Shown here in pieces: positions 11,449-23,098 of a DNA stretch of 64,000 bases. The notes beneath the pieces are model-generated. The model ran no database searches, was not told the DNA's origin, and saw only the letters and a program-made list of their open reading frames with translations. The translations under genes were made by a program, and so were the position numbers. The stretch's first letter is position 1; every line of letters starts with the position of its first letter. This DNA is from Cryptomeria japonica (taxonomy: Eukaryota > Streptophyta > Pinopsida > Cupressales > Cupressaceae), in the NCBI RefSeq assembly GCF_030272615.1, contig NC_081414.1:908615009-908679008 (forward strand), read 5' to 3'.

Positions 11449-12206
11449 ATCTCTCCTGATATAATATTTACTACCAAAGATTTTGAAATACTTAACTGTA
11501 GGTGTATTGCCAAACCATAATCCATAAGGTGTCTTACCGGTTTCCCCTTTGATATGAACTCTGTTGAATGTATAAATTGTTGTACTCATTGCTTCTCTCT
11601 AGTAGATATGAGGTGGATTAGCTTCCATAATTATGGGTCTAACAACATCTAAGATAGTTGTGTTCTTTCTTTCCACAACTCCATTCTGTTGAGGTGTCCG
11701 AGGAGTAGAAAATTATCTCCTTATGCCATGCTTCTCACAAAAGTTATTAAACTCACCGGATGTGCATTCTCTACCATGATCTGACCTTAAACACTTAATC
11801 TTCAATCTTGTCTCAGTTTCAACTTTAGCCTTAAAGATTTTAAAATTTTCAAAAGCCTCAAATTTCTCCCTTAGAAAAGTAACCCACATCATTCTAGAAT
11901 AATAATCAATGATTAGCATAAAATATCTATCTCCTTTAAAATGTTTGATTCTAGTAGGGCCACACAAATCAGTATGAATAAGATCAAGAGCATCATTAGA
12001 TTTGTTGTATACTCTTTAAATAGGTTCTGACCTATTTTCCCATCTGACATTCTTTACATACCGGATTATAGGGCTTCACAATCTTAGGTATATCTCTAAC
12101 TACCTTAGTTGAATTGATTTGTACCATGCAATCAAAATTCACATGACATATCCTTTTATGCCATAGCCAACTCTCATTAATTTATGCAATAAAACATGTC
12201 TTCTCA
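11449..12206 (-). pseudogene. E2 integrase (rve), N-terminal and core part
   Basis: Joins element DNA to the target. The minus strand reads, from about 12200, the pre-integrase segment (HKRICHVNFDCM, H-rich), then DLCGPTRIKHFKGDRYF, SRMMWVTFLREK and LRSDHGRECTSGEFNNFCEKHGI, which contain the two core Asp residues. The third acidic residue region (VERKN) follows, then VHIKGETGKTPYGLWFG and KYYIRRDDF, where E3 interrupts it. Stops and a frameshift are present around 11590-11712 and 12000-12050. Confidence 0.82.
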
Positions 12207-12741
12207 CTAGAATTCAAATGAAATATATATATATTTTGTCTGAGTACCGATTGCAATCTCCAAGCCAGATCTATTAATAATTTTGCATTTTCCATCCTTG
12301 AATTGTAATTGAAATCCCTTATCCACCAATTGTCCTACACTCAAAATATTATGCCTTAAACCTTCAACATAATAAACATTATCAATATTGTGCTTACAAT
12401 CTAATGATATAGTTCCTTTTCCTTTGATCATGCATGCTTTGTCATCTCCAAATCTAATCAGACCACCATCGAATTCTTGCAAAGATAGAAACTTCCTTTT
12501 ATATCCAATCATATGATGTGAACATCCACTGTGAATTGCCCATTCATCCTTATCTTCTATTTTAGCAACAAGGGCCTTCTCTTCAGGTACATTTTCTTCT
12601 AGTGTTGGATCATCTTCCTTGATAGCCAAGAACACCGACTCCTTTTCATTGTCGGAACCACTAGCAAAGTCTTGTGTCGGTTCATCTTCAGAATTAGTCA
12701 CACCTTCCTCATGCGCAAAGTAACATGATTTATCTTTGTTT
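12207..12741 (-). pseudogene. E2 aspartic protease, active-site Asp lost
   Basis: The retropepsin-like copia protease cleaves the polyprotein. The family motif is DSGCSHHM; here it reads HSGCSHHM, with the catalytic Asp codon replaced by CAC at 12531-12533 (minus). Downstream it keeps FGDDKACMIKGKGT, HNILSVGQL and the usual spacing to the pre-integrase region. It lies in the same frame as gag, after a TGA at 12744. Confidence 0.82.
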
Positions 12742-12743
12742 TC

Positions 12744-13718
12744 TCAGTACTTAAACTTGTTCTGATATCCAAGGTTAGGATTAAAAGATCTTCTAGCTCT
12801 TTCCTCAAATCTTGAATTCCTTTCAGGACATCTAGATGCAAAATGACCTATCTTATTACATGCAAAATATTTAAAAGGTGATTTTCCTTCATACTTACTT
12901 GCTACCCATCTTTTAGGTACTCTTCTAGCAAATAGGGCTTCAAATTGCTCAAATTCTTCATCTTCCCTTTTCATATCATCCAATTCCTTTGCATACAAAG
13001 CTTTCCAATCTTGTTTTCCAGTTGATGAAGTAAATACATGAAAAGAAGGTTTAGACTTCACAACTCTAGAAGGTCCAAGTTCTTCAAGCTCAAAAGAAAA
13101 CAATTTCCCAACCAAGGTATCTCTATTGACAGAAGTATTAGTCATTGTTCTCAATTCATTAATTGCAGTAGCCTTCATCTTGTAAGCCAATGGTAAATCT
13201 CTAAGAACTTTAGAAACTATTTCATCTTCACTTAGAGTTCCACCACAACATTGAATTCCCATGACAATTTCATTTACCCTTTCCATCAATGCAGCAATCC
13301 TTTCATCTTCTTCCATCTTCAAATTTTCATATCTCACATGTTAACCATCAAGTTTAGAAATCTTAACAGTAGGGTTACCTTCATTAAGAGTCTTCAAATT
13401 GTCCCATAAAGCCTTTGCTGATGATTTGTCAATCAATCCCAATATTTGTTAATCAGAAAGTGCACACAAGAGGGCTTCTCTAGCTCTACAATAATTCTCA
13501 AGCTCTTTATCTAAGTTTTTCGGAGGAGGATTTCTAGATGATGGATTAAAAGGTGTTACTCCATTCTCTGTTATCTCCCAAATTCCCTTACCAAGACATC
13601 ACAGATGAGTCTCCATTTGAATCGTCCATACTCTATAATTTGTTCCATCAAGCCTAAGAATTTCTCTCTGAAAGATAGTAGCAGATAAACTAGATGAACT
13701 TGAACTGTTAGTCACCAT
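12744..13718 (-). pseudogene. E2 gag (UBN2 type)
   Basis: Read from the ATG at 13718 (minus): LRLDGTNYRVW, an LWDNLKTLNEG motif, KMEEDERIAALMERVNEIV and CGGTLSEDEIVSKVLRDLP. These are the UBN2 features of copia Gag. Stops occur after the METHL, CALSD and SKLDG motifs. The zinc knuckle reads YX2CX4HX4C, the first Cys having become Tyr. It is collinear with gag of E8, which is the same family. Confidence 0.85.
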
Positions 13719-13760
13719 AGGATCTTCCTCAAGTGGTTAAACTTCTACAAAGAGGACTAG

Positions 13761-13773
13761 AGCTCTGATACCA
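13761..13773 (-). promoter_or_regulatory. primer-binding site of E2
   Basis: On the minus strand, TGGTATCAGAGCT lies two bases inside the LTR edge at 13776; initiator-Met type. Confidence 0.9.
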
Positions 13774-13775
13774 AT

Positions 13776-15024
13776 TGTTAGATAGTTCAGATAACCAAAA
13801 GTCAACTGAGAGGGGGGGGGAGGGTGAATCAGTTGTCACCAGATTACTGAAACCTTAAGCAATTAAAACTTTAATACTGGAACATATAAGACCAATAACG
13901 AAATGCATAAACCAATAACCGAAATAGCAGATATACCAATTAAGCACAAGCAACAATTAGAGAATAAATACCATCCACATGACACCAAGATTTGTATGTG
14001 GAAAACCCGGTAAAGGGAAAAACCACGGTGGGAAGCCTACATAGAGTCACATATTACTTCTATAGTAAGTATGTGATTACAAATTAAGGGGCCTGCACTT
14101 GCAAGAAGGCCAACAACCTAGAGCACACTTCTCATTACAAAAAGAATCTCACTAACTACATAAAAATCTAGACTACAATCCGGAAGGAAGAATGAATTGC
14201 AATGATAGCATCTCCTATGCCTGAATACAGTTCCGATTAAGCTCAATACCAAAGGACTTAATCCTCTTACATAAACTCAACTCAATCACTAATGATCGAC
14301 CAAATCCTCTACATGGATGATTATTACATTATTCACTCACATACCACATTCCTCTCTATATCCCTTATATGATCTACAATGAGATGTTACATCATATATA
14401 TACAAACCCTCGATCATAAACAATCAAGTTGGCCACTAGACAATAAAGTAATTACATAATTACAAAAAATGTTGGCCTGAGACCAAACAAATAATATCCA
14501 ACCCATAAGACATCATGTAAACACATCGAGAATTCCAAACAACACGTTACATTAAGCCGGTCCAAAACCTAGATAGACTTGGACCCAATTAAGGTGCACA
14601 GATGCTAAAGCAATGATCCCAATCAGCCAAGTCTCAAACATGATCACCATCAGCATCCTGAATCTTTATTAGAAGCCGCACCAACACCACTTATGCATAA
14701 CATCAAAGATCTTCAACAAAGCTCTATTGGTGAAACCCTCACCGAATCAACAAACCAAGCTTACTAGCATATACGATAGCATCCAATTACCAAATCAAAA
14801 CCAATTGACTGAACATGAATCTAAGTAGCATGAATAGAAGATCTAATCCAATTCCAAAATCCAAAGGATATGAGAGTATACCGGATCATCATGATCTAAT
14901 CCAACTAGAAACTAAATAACTTATCAGGACCATAAGGATACTAGTAAATAGCCAAAATAGCTAGTGTTGACATCAATGACAAAAATTAATGTAACACATA
15001 ATGAATTCCTCCAAATGGCCAACA
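13776..15024 (-). repeat. 5' LTR of E2 (1249 bp)
   Basis: On the plus strand it runs from TGTTAGATAG to GGCCAACA. It has the C/G-run block near 13805-13830, the GGTTTTTCCC/GGGTTTTCC block (about 14000-14030), and the reverse of the GGCCTTCTTGCAAGTGCAGG phrase (about 14090-14110). The end (GTTGACATCAATGACAAAA) matches the LTR start of E8. AATCG at 15025-15029 is the expected target duplication. The partner LTR is off-window. Confidence 0.85.
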
Positions 15025-15169
15025 AATCGATGTTCTATGATGAATATATGATGATCCAGATATCTGATTTTCCATTTTCTATGTTCTTTGTTGTTGCTTC
15101 CATTGTGTTACTCTTGCTGCATGATCTGGACCATCCTCTTTGTGGATCCTCTGAGTCATGGCTATCTCA
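15025..15169 (+). repeat. 5' LTR fragment of E4, with PBS just after
   Basis: The last ~145 bp of the LTR; the rest was displaced left by E2. TGGTATCAAAGATGG at 15172-15186 is an initiator-Met-like primer-binding site. The match to the 3' copy is clear up to GAGTCATGGCT (15162), but the final bases differ, so the exact end is uncertain. Confidence 0.7.
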
Positions 15170-15374
15170 GATGGTATCAAAGATGGTTGTGAGCCTTGAG
15201 ATATTTCTTTGGGTGAATAGATCATCGATTTGAGGTAGGCTACGTGTGTGTTCAATAGAGCATTGACGGAGAGGCAATTGAAACCTTGTAGTCAGATCGT
15301 CTAGCTGATGCAATTGCACCAAAGCAAGGGAGGAGATGCTGTCGAGGAGGATTAACCCTAGAAGGGTAGAGAAA

Positions 15375-16060
15375 ATGGAGGATTTCAATAATTAGATGAG
15401 GAATGAGATTTGAAATGCATTGGCTAGTTTGCAGAGGAATCCAGAATCAAAGGATGAATATGAAGAGGTAGGAGAAGAGCTTGAATTCAAAGAGGCTAAA
15501 GGACCGACAAATGAGGGTGAAGAAACATATCTTAGAGTGGTGGTGCAAGTTTATAAAGTTCATAAAGTTGAGGTTTCTAACTTTTTGGGATCCCTGAATC
15601 TGGAAGACCTGATAGATTGGATCAGAGAGTTGGAGGACTACTTCGAGTTTGAAGATGTTAAAGACCCACAAAGGGTTAGGTTAGCACAAACTAAGTTGAA
15701 AGGGCATACTTCTTTATGGTGGAAAGAGTTGTAAAGTGATAGAGTGGAGAATGGTGAGATGAAAATCACCTGGTGGAGGCAGATGGTTGCGAGATTGAAG
15801 GCTAAATTCATTTCAGGAGACTATGAATTGAAGTTGTTCAAAAGGTTTCAGAACATGAAGCAAAAGGGCATGAGTGTGAAGGAGTATACTAAATAATTCT
15901 ACAAGGTGATGATTAGATCTGGTCACCAAGAGATGGATAGGGAGAAGGTGATTAGATGTATAAATGGACTTCAATTTAACATCCAGGATGAGAAGGAATG
16001 GGAAGGAATTGCATGGCAAATGAGGATTAGGAAACTAGAGTTACCAGAGCTAATGTGTTA
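15375..16060 (+). pseudogene. E4 gypsy gag (Retrotrans_gag)
   Basis: Read from the ATG at 15375: a Glu-rich N-terminus, then FLGSLNLEDLIDWI, YFEFEDV, KLKGHTSLWWKEL, RLKAKFISGDYELKLF, QNMKQKGMSVKEYT and INGLQFNIQDE. This is the capsid-type gag pattern of Ty3-gypsy chromovirus-like elements. Stops follow NN (about codon 7), KEL (15732) and EYTK. No CCHC knuckle was found before the protease. Confidence 0.8.
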
Positions 16061-16189
16061 GAACTGGATAAGGAAGAGTCCCTTTTGTTCAAAAGAGTCT
16101 TAATGGAGCATAACAGTGAAGATATCAGACCTACTCAAAGGAAGAATCTTAAATTCTAGACTATTTGCAAATCAGGTGGTAGGTGAAAT

Positions 16190-16869
16190 AAGGTTATTAT
16201 CAATATTGGATGTATTGATAATTTGGTATCAGAAGAGATGGTAGTAAAGCTTGGTTTGAAAATGCTTGAGAATCCTATCCCTTACAAGGTGAGTTGGTTG
16301 CAAGATGAGCATAAGGTGGAAGTGAGAGAACAATTCTTGGTGAATTTTAATATTGGACCTTCCAAGGATGAAGTCTTGTGTGACGTTTTGCCTATGAGTG
16401 CTTGTCATGTTTTGTTGGGTAGACCTTGGCAGTTTGATAGAGGAGCTATCTATGATTGTATAAGAAACCTGATCACTATTAAGAAGGATGGGAAACAGTT
16501 TACTTTGGCTTCTTTGAAGGAGAAGGAGAAGGTAGTGCAAAATTTGAGTCTTGTGAAGAATCACAGTGCTGAGAAGAAGGTTCCAGAGGATACACTGGAT
16601 GGTGGGATGGATTTAAAGAAGGATCTAGTGGATATGTCTGATAGCAAGCTAGTATCAGATAACAGTAAGGTTGAGGTGATGGTGGAAGACTAGATGAAAT
16701 CATGTGGTAGGAATAAATCAGAGTTTCAAAAGAAAGAGAGGAACAATTAGAGACAATGTGTAGGTATGAAGCAAGTAAAGGGAGATAAAGAAAAACAGAA
16801 ACTAGAGAATCTGGCTGAGGTTCCAGAAGAGGTTAGGAAGAAGTTTGTAGACAAAGAAGACATTTGGAT
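16190..16869 (+). pseudogene. E4 retropepsin-like protease, active-site Asp lost
   Basis: The pattern IINIGCIDNLVS corresponds to the IIDSGSTxNxIS active site, but Asp is replaced by Asn (AAT, 16202-16204) and Ser by Ile. It continues with MVVKLGLKM, NPIPYKVSWL, EVLCDVLPM and CHVLLGRPWQFDR, all typical of this family. The tail is Lys/Glu-rich, with stops at 16691 and 16748, and fades out about 16870. RT should follow but does not. Confidence 0.78.
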
Positions 16870-17764
16870 AAGAAATGAGCATGGGTTTTATAGCTCAAAT
16901 CCTTTTTAATGTTCATGAGTTGCCTCTCATGGAACATCTTTTTCTACCTAGCGTGTTTGATGCAGGAGAATCCTCGGTCTATGAGCAATCTTTCATCAAC
17001 CAAAAAACATTTTCTTTTAGTTTTGTTCTTGTTGCAGTTTTTGTGTTACTTTCAACTTTTTTTGGTAGTTGTTTATTTTTGTTGTGGATTAGATTTTTGT
17101 CTTTCAGGTTTGTTCTTGTTCATCATTCTTGATTTCCAATTCATTTGGATTCATTTTCAACAAGTTATTCATTCCAGAATGTCTATTTCTTGGTTCCAGA
17201 GAAGTTTTGAACTTATTGTCTATGTAGGAGATTTATTCTCGTGTGGAGTGATTCCTTGGATTGCAGAACAATTTGGCACCACACACAATGTTATTAGGCC
17301 ATTTGCCAACCCTCCTTTGTGGTCCACACTTCATATTTGTTCTTTATGGATGAGATCTTCATGTTTTGGAGCCAACCTATCTTATACATTTGATTTTCCT
17401 TCCTTGGTAAACCTAATCTTTTGTGGCCGACCCGGATGTGTTCTAGATAGTATATATATTGATGTATGCAATCCTTTAAGGTATGCAATTCTTTCAGATA
17501 TAGAGATGTAGTATGATGATCTAGATTCATGAATTATAACTCGGATACTTCTTGGAGGTCCGAATGAATTATATTCTGGGATGTAGTCTGAACCGAACAT
17601 GTTAGCCTATATGTAACCCGGATATTACCAGATGTTCTATAATGAATATATGATGATGTGAATATCTGATTTTCCATTTTTTATGTTCTTTGTTGTTTCT
17701 TCCACTGTGTTACTCTTGCTGCATGATCTAGACCCTCCTCCTTGAGGATCCTCCGAGTCATGGC
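16870..17764 (+). repeat. 3' LTR region of E4
   Basis: The last ~135 bp match the 5' LTR fragment. The start of the LTR is not resolved because the 5' partner is truncated and no clear polypurine tract is visible. A 200-codon hydrophobic open frame at 16909-17511 has no family features and is probably chance. Confidence 0.55.
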
Positions 17765-19565
17765 TGCGTAAAAAATGCAATCCCAAACCTAAAATGGGAA
17801 GGAAAGGGAACAATCTAGACAAGACCGGATCGCACGAATAAATATCATACACACAATAAGGTTAAAAATGAAGAACAAAGGTGGTATAGATTTAAAGTGT
17901 CTATATTATCCCCCTCTTTGAGACAATACAATTTTAGAGTGTTGTTTCAAAAAAAATTGAAAAAGAAAAATCTTTATGACCTGCAAACCAAGGGATGGAG
18001 ATAAGATGCCCCCTCGATAGGTTATTGATATATGAAATAAATAAATGATCTCTGTAAATAGAAGAAGAATGTAAGATGAAAGACGAAAAAAGGATGAAAG
18101 AGAAAACAAGTTAGTAAGAAGCAAAAAGATAAGATGAGGACCAATTACAAGTGAGGAAACCTTTCTTTTATTCATGCACCTTTGGCAATAGAGAGCTTTA
18201 TTTCTTATGGCAAATGGATACATCATATCATGATATGTATGGTTAGAGTGATAATGCAATCCTTTTGAAAAAGAGATAGATACATTCTAGACAAGGAATG
18301 CATCCATGATATGTTCTGAAAAATTTGGTCGTGTATCAAGGGTTGAGGTATGTGCACATTAGTCATAAAATGATGGAACCAACACACACCCAAGATGGAC
18401 ATTTATCAAAACATCATGAACAACATTCCACAAATAGAAATTAATAACAAAAGAGGTAATGAACCATCTTGGCCACTCTCATCACTTGGTGATATCCTCA
18501 AGTAGCATACAAACATGACCAAAGATAAATCAATACAAGATAAGACTCACTAGACCAAGCGAGTCAACAACCATTATGATCTTGTTGTCAAAGTTGATAG
18601 TTTGATTGTTTTTTATAGGACAATCATAATGTCTAGTTTCAAGAATAAAGTACCCCATTTAAGACAAAAAATTGTTTGGTTTTGAGTATACCACACCCTA
18701 TATAAGACACATGATAGTTGATAAAGGACTAATAATGGTGATTGATTGATTGGTGACAAGTTGATTTGATTGATTGTTGATTGGATTGATAGGTTTCTTG
18801 TTAATGAATGATTTTGTAAGCGTAGTGTGATAAATTTTTCATTTTGTGTTTGTTGAAGTGTCAGCCTATTTCAAAGGACAATTTTATTGATGAAAGAAGA
18901 TTATAGACAAATGATGATGATTTATTGCTTGGATTTTTTTATTGTTTTGAATATTTTTGGGGGGATTTTGTGGTTATTTGATGTTTTTGGAGATTTTTCT
19001 AGATCATTTTCTGGATGTTTTTTACTTAAGACAATATGTGGATGCTTTTGATTTTTTCGGGACATTTTTCAATTTGAGGGAGTTTTTTAGGACATTATTC
19101 AATTTTAGGATTTTTTAAGGACATTTTTTCAATTTATAGGGATTTTTCAGGACATCTAAGCTATGTACAAGTGTCATTGTCCATTTTTGTAATAAGAAGG
19201 ACTCCATTGATTGATCATGATAAAGAAGATAACCCTAGTGTCTAGCAAGGTAGGGACATTAAGGATTCAAAAATGGACTAACAGATTGGAAATTGATAGA
19301 GGAAAGATAATGGGAGCTTATGGTGACATTGAAGCTTCTTTGATTGTCAAGGACTATCCGATAATGGGATAACATGTTTTTTCCAAGATAAGGGATTGGA
19401 TATCACAAGATAAGATGATAGAATGGTGCATTGGATGGCGTGTAGTCCATAGGAAGGTACATGTCAAGAGGTTTTTTGAAAATATAGTTTTTTCAATTTT
19501 TTATCCTTATTTTATATCAAGATCAAGGGTGGATTAGGAGGATAATAATAGGACATGGATGTGAT
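17765..19565 (-). mobile_element. E5: Tat-type gypsy remnant (3' LTR piece and 3' region)
   Basis: On the minus strand the phrase CAAAGAGGGGGATAA (about 17907-17921) matches the Tat polypurine tracts of E11 and E12, followed by the LTR start TATAGACAC. Just inside lies the same stem-loop (CTTTGAGACAA/TTGTTTCAAA) and the GCCCCCTCGA phrase shared with E11 and E12. Plus 17765-17906 would be the LTR remainder. At 18600-18720 are degenerate copies of the GGTTTCAGGA repeat of E11. At 19040-19160 three T-rich units repeat a CATTTTTCAATTT phrase. No coding sequence was recognised in these 1.8 kb. E6 starts at 19566. Confidence 0.55.
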
Positions 19566-20069
19566 TGTTGGAAGGAACTGATACTGGCAGTAAACTGAGG
19601 GGGGGGGGATGATTCAGTCTACTCACAAGTAAAACAATTAATTCAATTATAAACCTTATAGCAGAGCACAACACAATGAAACATATATCATGAAAGCACA
19701 ACACAAATAGCACCAATATTTTGACATGGAAAACCTGGAAAGGGAAAAACCATGGTGGGAAACCCTACCCACAATTAGATGAATACTTTGCAATAGTATT
19801 ATGAATAATTTTAATGGGGTTTGCACTTGCAGCAAGGCCAATAACCTAGAGCGCACTGCTCATCACAAAGGGAAGTATCATTGACTTACATAAACATCGG
19901 ACTACAATCCGAAAAGAAATGAATTGTGAAAGTAGCACCTACTAATGTTGATATAGTTCCAATTAAGCACTATTGTCTTCTCTCCAATAAAACACCTTTC
20001 CAACCTTCTCCTGAATGATAGGACTCTATTCGCACAAAATCCTTTCTCTCATAATTGATGCAACAACAA
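19566..20069 (-). repeat. 3' LTR of E6, outer part
   Basis: Begins TGTTGGAAGG on the plus strand, with the G-run (about 19602-19610), the GGGAAAAACCATGG block (19742-19755) and the GCACTTGCAGCAAGGCC phrase. It closely parallels the 5' LTR of E2, which is the same broad family. It stops where the E7 LTR begins. Confidence 0.7.
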
Positions 20070-20742
20070 TGGTCTAGTTCTTACCGGTTGGGCAATTTTC
20101 AGTGGAATTTCTTAAGAGCATGGCATTTCTTCATGTTTGAGTGTTTAACATTTTGGTTTTGGGTTTATTCCCTTGTGTTCATGGTCTTTATCATGCTTGA
20201 CTTTCATAGCATTTGGCTTTATTTCTGATGAGATGTGGATTCTGGTATTGTCCTGGTTGATATGTTCTTACCGGTTAGCCTGACTGTATGTTGAGCGAAG
20301 ATGATTTTGGGTTGCAGTTGATCTTTGTGAATTGCGGATCATTAGAGGTGTTGCTTTGGATCTTGGTCGGTATTCCTAGAATTTTGTGCATCGTTTTATT
20401 ATTTGGAGATTGTTCTTAGTGATTTGAGCCGAAATTTTACTATTGCACGTTTTCATGAACCGGTTGGTCTTTGGGCTGACTTGATTGAGTTGTAATTATT
20501 TGTAGATGGTATAAATGGAATCTTGTGAATCATTTGAAGATAGAGCTTTGAGATTGAGTGAAGATGTAGAATAGGTGAGATTTTGATCCACTAGGACTGA
20601 GACTGGAAGGCTAAGGTCTGGATTAGGATAGATCTGATAGACTGTTACCGGAGACCGACTTGATATGTAGATGATCTACGGATCTTGTAATTGCATTGTA
20701 AGCATTATTTGTATCCTGGACTGCGATCCAACATGTGGCATG

Positions 20743-23041
20743 CATTCGTATTATAAATGTGTTGCATTAGTTTTGTCATTTCAATGTCAACACTTATCCT
20801 TCTGGAGATCTACATTGTTGATTTGGCACTATGGTTATATTGGTTTACTGTTGAACCGGCACATTGTGTTCACTGACAAGGTCAGTGACTTATGCATGGT
20901 CATCGGTATATGCTCACCGATAGGTTATATGGTTCACCGACACTGATGATGACTTGTTATCATCTGGAGATCACTTGATTATGTCAAATACATGGTTTGG
21001 ATACTTGGTTTTGGTATTTTGGTTATTGGTCTAATCGGGTTGACATATTTGTTGTTACTGACAAGTTGGTCTAGGTTATCGACCGGTATACGTTATCTAT
21101 TCCAGATCAGCATGACACGTTATGGACATGATTTATTGATTGGATATTGTTGTAATTGTATTGAGTAGACATGTTGTATTGCATCAAGACTTGTAATTGA
21201 TTTTGTTGGCATTTTTGATGATTAATGTTGTGATTGTCATTGATGGACACACACTTGATTTGAGATTACTTTTTGTATGTATGAGTTAAAAGCTCAACCG
21301 GTATTTGTTCCAACTGATATGATGTATTATAGTCTTTAGACTATTGGTGTTTTGCAGAAAGTGTTTACCGAGCTAAAGCGGTATGAAGACCCCAAGCGGT
21401 TCAAGGATCTCAAGTGGTACGAAGGAACGAAGTGGCACAACACATATTTCCCAGTCTTCATTATTGTCAAATCAGCAACCGGTATTTTTCCTTAACCAGT
21501 ATTTTGTATGAACCGGTAATACTCTATGATGAGTTACCAACCAACATTTTGTGATGAGTTACCATCCATCGATTGTTTGGCGGTGCCAACACTTTAACGG
21601 TGCTTTTTGTGTCGTGTTATAGAATATGTATAGATGCATTGAACGTAGGAAATTGTAATGTAATCCTATTGGACTGATATAAAATCAGATTCCTTGATAA
21701 GGACATCATGTCTAGGGTTTTATGAAGTTGCTAGGGTTTAAGGTGGTTGAAGAGTTTTTGTGAGTGTGAAGATAAAAACAAAGTTCAGGTCTACGAGTAG
21801 AGGCAAAGAGTGAATGTGTTGAAGACTGAAGTAATGATGGAATGCATTAGGAATGAGCTATCAAGGATCTAACCAAGCAATCTATGCTATTTACTAGATC
21901 ACTCACTTGTTGATTACTCACATCTTCGACAAGTTTGGAACCCTTAACCGAGTAGGCCCAAAAGCCTTTTGTAAATCCTCTAACAAGGTGGTTCACATTA
22001 GTGGATCTAAAATCCTCTAGAAAGGTAGTCTTTAATCGAGCTTATCTCCTAACAAAGATTGAGATTCCTAACAGGATCTGTTCTGGTAAAGAACATTGTA
22101 TGACCTTAACTGGTCTGACATTAACCAGTCTGGTTCCTATTCTGTAGATAGTTACTTGTGAGTTTCATCTCACCATGGTTTTTCCCATTTGGGTTTCCAC
22201 ATCAAAATCCCTCGTGTTATGGTGTTTGTGCTTCTATGGGTAAATGCATTATTTTCTATTTGGTTTGCATGTGTGCTAACCGGTTTGTCTGCTAAACTGT
22301 TTTACCAGTTTACTGGTAGTCTAGTAAAGTGTTTTAGTACAGTGATTTTTGGCATACTAATTCATCCCCCCCTCTTAGTATTCATCAGATTTAATTGTAA
22401 TATTCTTACTAAGACAACCTACACATTTGGTCTTAGGTTTTGTATAAATGTAATATCTCATTTGTGAGATGAAGTGTGGAAGTGTGGTATGATCATGGTA
22501 TGTGCGAATATTGAAGATCATATGAGAAGATCATAGAGAGAATTAAAAACACATCATTTGAAGGTTAAAGGAAGGTTTGGAGGTGTTTATGAAAGCTTAA
22601 ATGGTACTGAATCCAACATTGGAGATGCTATTTTGAGAAGTACATTATTCTAGGATTTAACCATCCTACTGTAGTGATTACGACTCCCATTTGAGCAGTG
22701 TACTCTAGGTGGTTGGCCTTTCTGTATGTGTAGACCCCATTTGTATACACATACTATCTACAGTAGTATCATCTAATTGTGGGTAGGGTTTACCACCATG
22801 GTTTTTCCCCTTACCGTGTTTCCATGTCAAAAATATGTGTTATGTGTTGTGGATGTTGTTTCTCTTTCTGTTTCATGCATTAAGTTTCACTGGTATTGAT
22901 AGTAACTACTAATCTATTAACTGACATTAAGTAAATAGTTTACCGGTATTAACTATTAAGTTGAATTCAGTTATAATTGGGTTGAAATTCATTGACAACT
23001 GATTCACCCCCCCCTCTCATTTGTCATCTCACTTCCTAACA
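20743..23041 (+). repeat. 5' LTR of E8, interrupted by E9
   Basis: About 1110 bp without the insertion. It matches 27551-28617 along its length. A ~43-bp stretch around 21010-21055 is absent from the 3' copy. It ends TTCCTAACA at 23041, preceded by the C-run and CTCATTTGTCA. Confidence 0.9.
21204..22387 (+). repeat. E9: solo LTR (1184 bp)
   Basis: Starts TGTTGGCATTTTTGATG and ends TAGTATTCATCA, flanked by a perfect duplication GATTT (21199-21203 and 22388-22392). It has a TATA-like GATATAAAAT (about 21677), the GGTTTTTCCC/GGGTTTCC block and the C-run. A reverse copy of the same family is E13 at 60179-61335. It arose by recombination between two LTRs that removed the body. Confidence 0.93.
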
Positions 23042-23043
23042 AT

Positions 23044-23056
23044 TAGTATCAGAGCC
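23044..23056 (+). promoter_or_regulatory. primer-binding site of E8
   Basis: TAGTATCAGAGCC, one change from TGGTATCAGAGCC, two bases after the LTR end. Confidence 0.88.
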
Positions 23057-23098
23057 AAGTCCTCTTTTTGCAGAAGCCTAATAGCTTGAGGAGATCCT

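Larger units (their letters stand above)
3408..15024 (-). mobile_element. E2: Ty1-copia retrotransposon, split by E3 and truncated by E1
   Basis: A minus-strand copia element. From its 5' end it has an LTR (13776-15024), PBS, gag, protease and integrase down to 11449. It is then interrupted by E3 and resumes with integrase C-terminus and RT at 4754 down to 3408, where E1 interrupts it. The two integrase halves meet exactly across E3 (IRRDDF on one side, GKFDPR on the other), as the uninterrupted homologue in E8 shows. RNase H and the 3' LTR should lie left of E1, off-window. The 5' LTR edge lies inside the 5' LTR of E4. Confidence 0.88.
15025..17764 (+). mobile_element. E4: Ty3-gypsy gag-protease element lacking pol
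   Basis: A plus-strand element with a truncated 5' LTR (E2 inserted in it at 15024/15025), a PBS, gypsy-type gag and a gypsy-type protease. A 3' LTR follows without RT, RNase H or integrase. Sequence 15028-15162 repeats at about 17632-17764, the matching ends of the two LTRs. At 17764 it abuts Tat LTR sequence of E5, so it probably inserted there. Confidence 0.72.

Noticed and set aside
16909..17511. 200-codon open frame, hydrophobic
   Set aside because: No conserved motif. It lies in the E4 3' LTR region, overlaps another open frame, and its composition reflects T-rich DNA.
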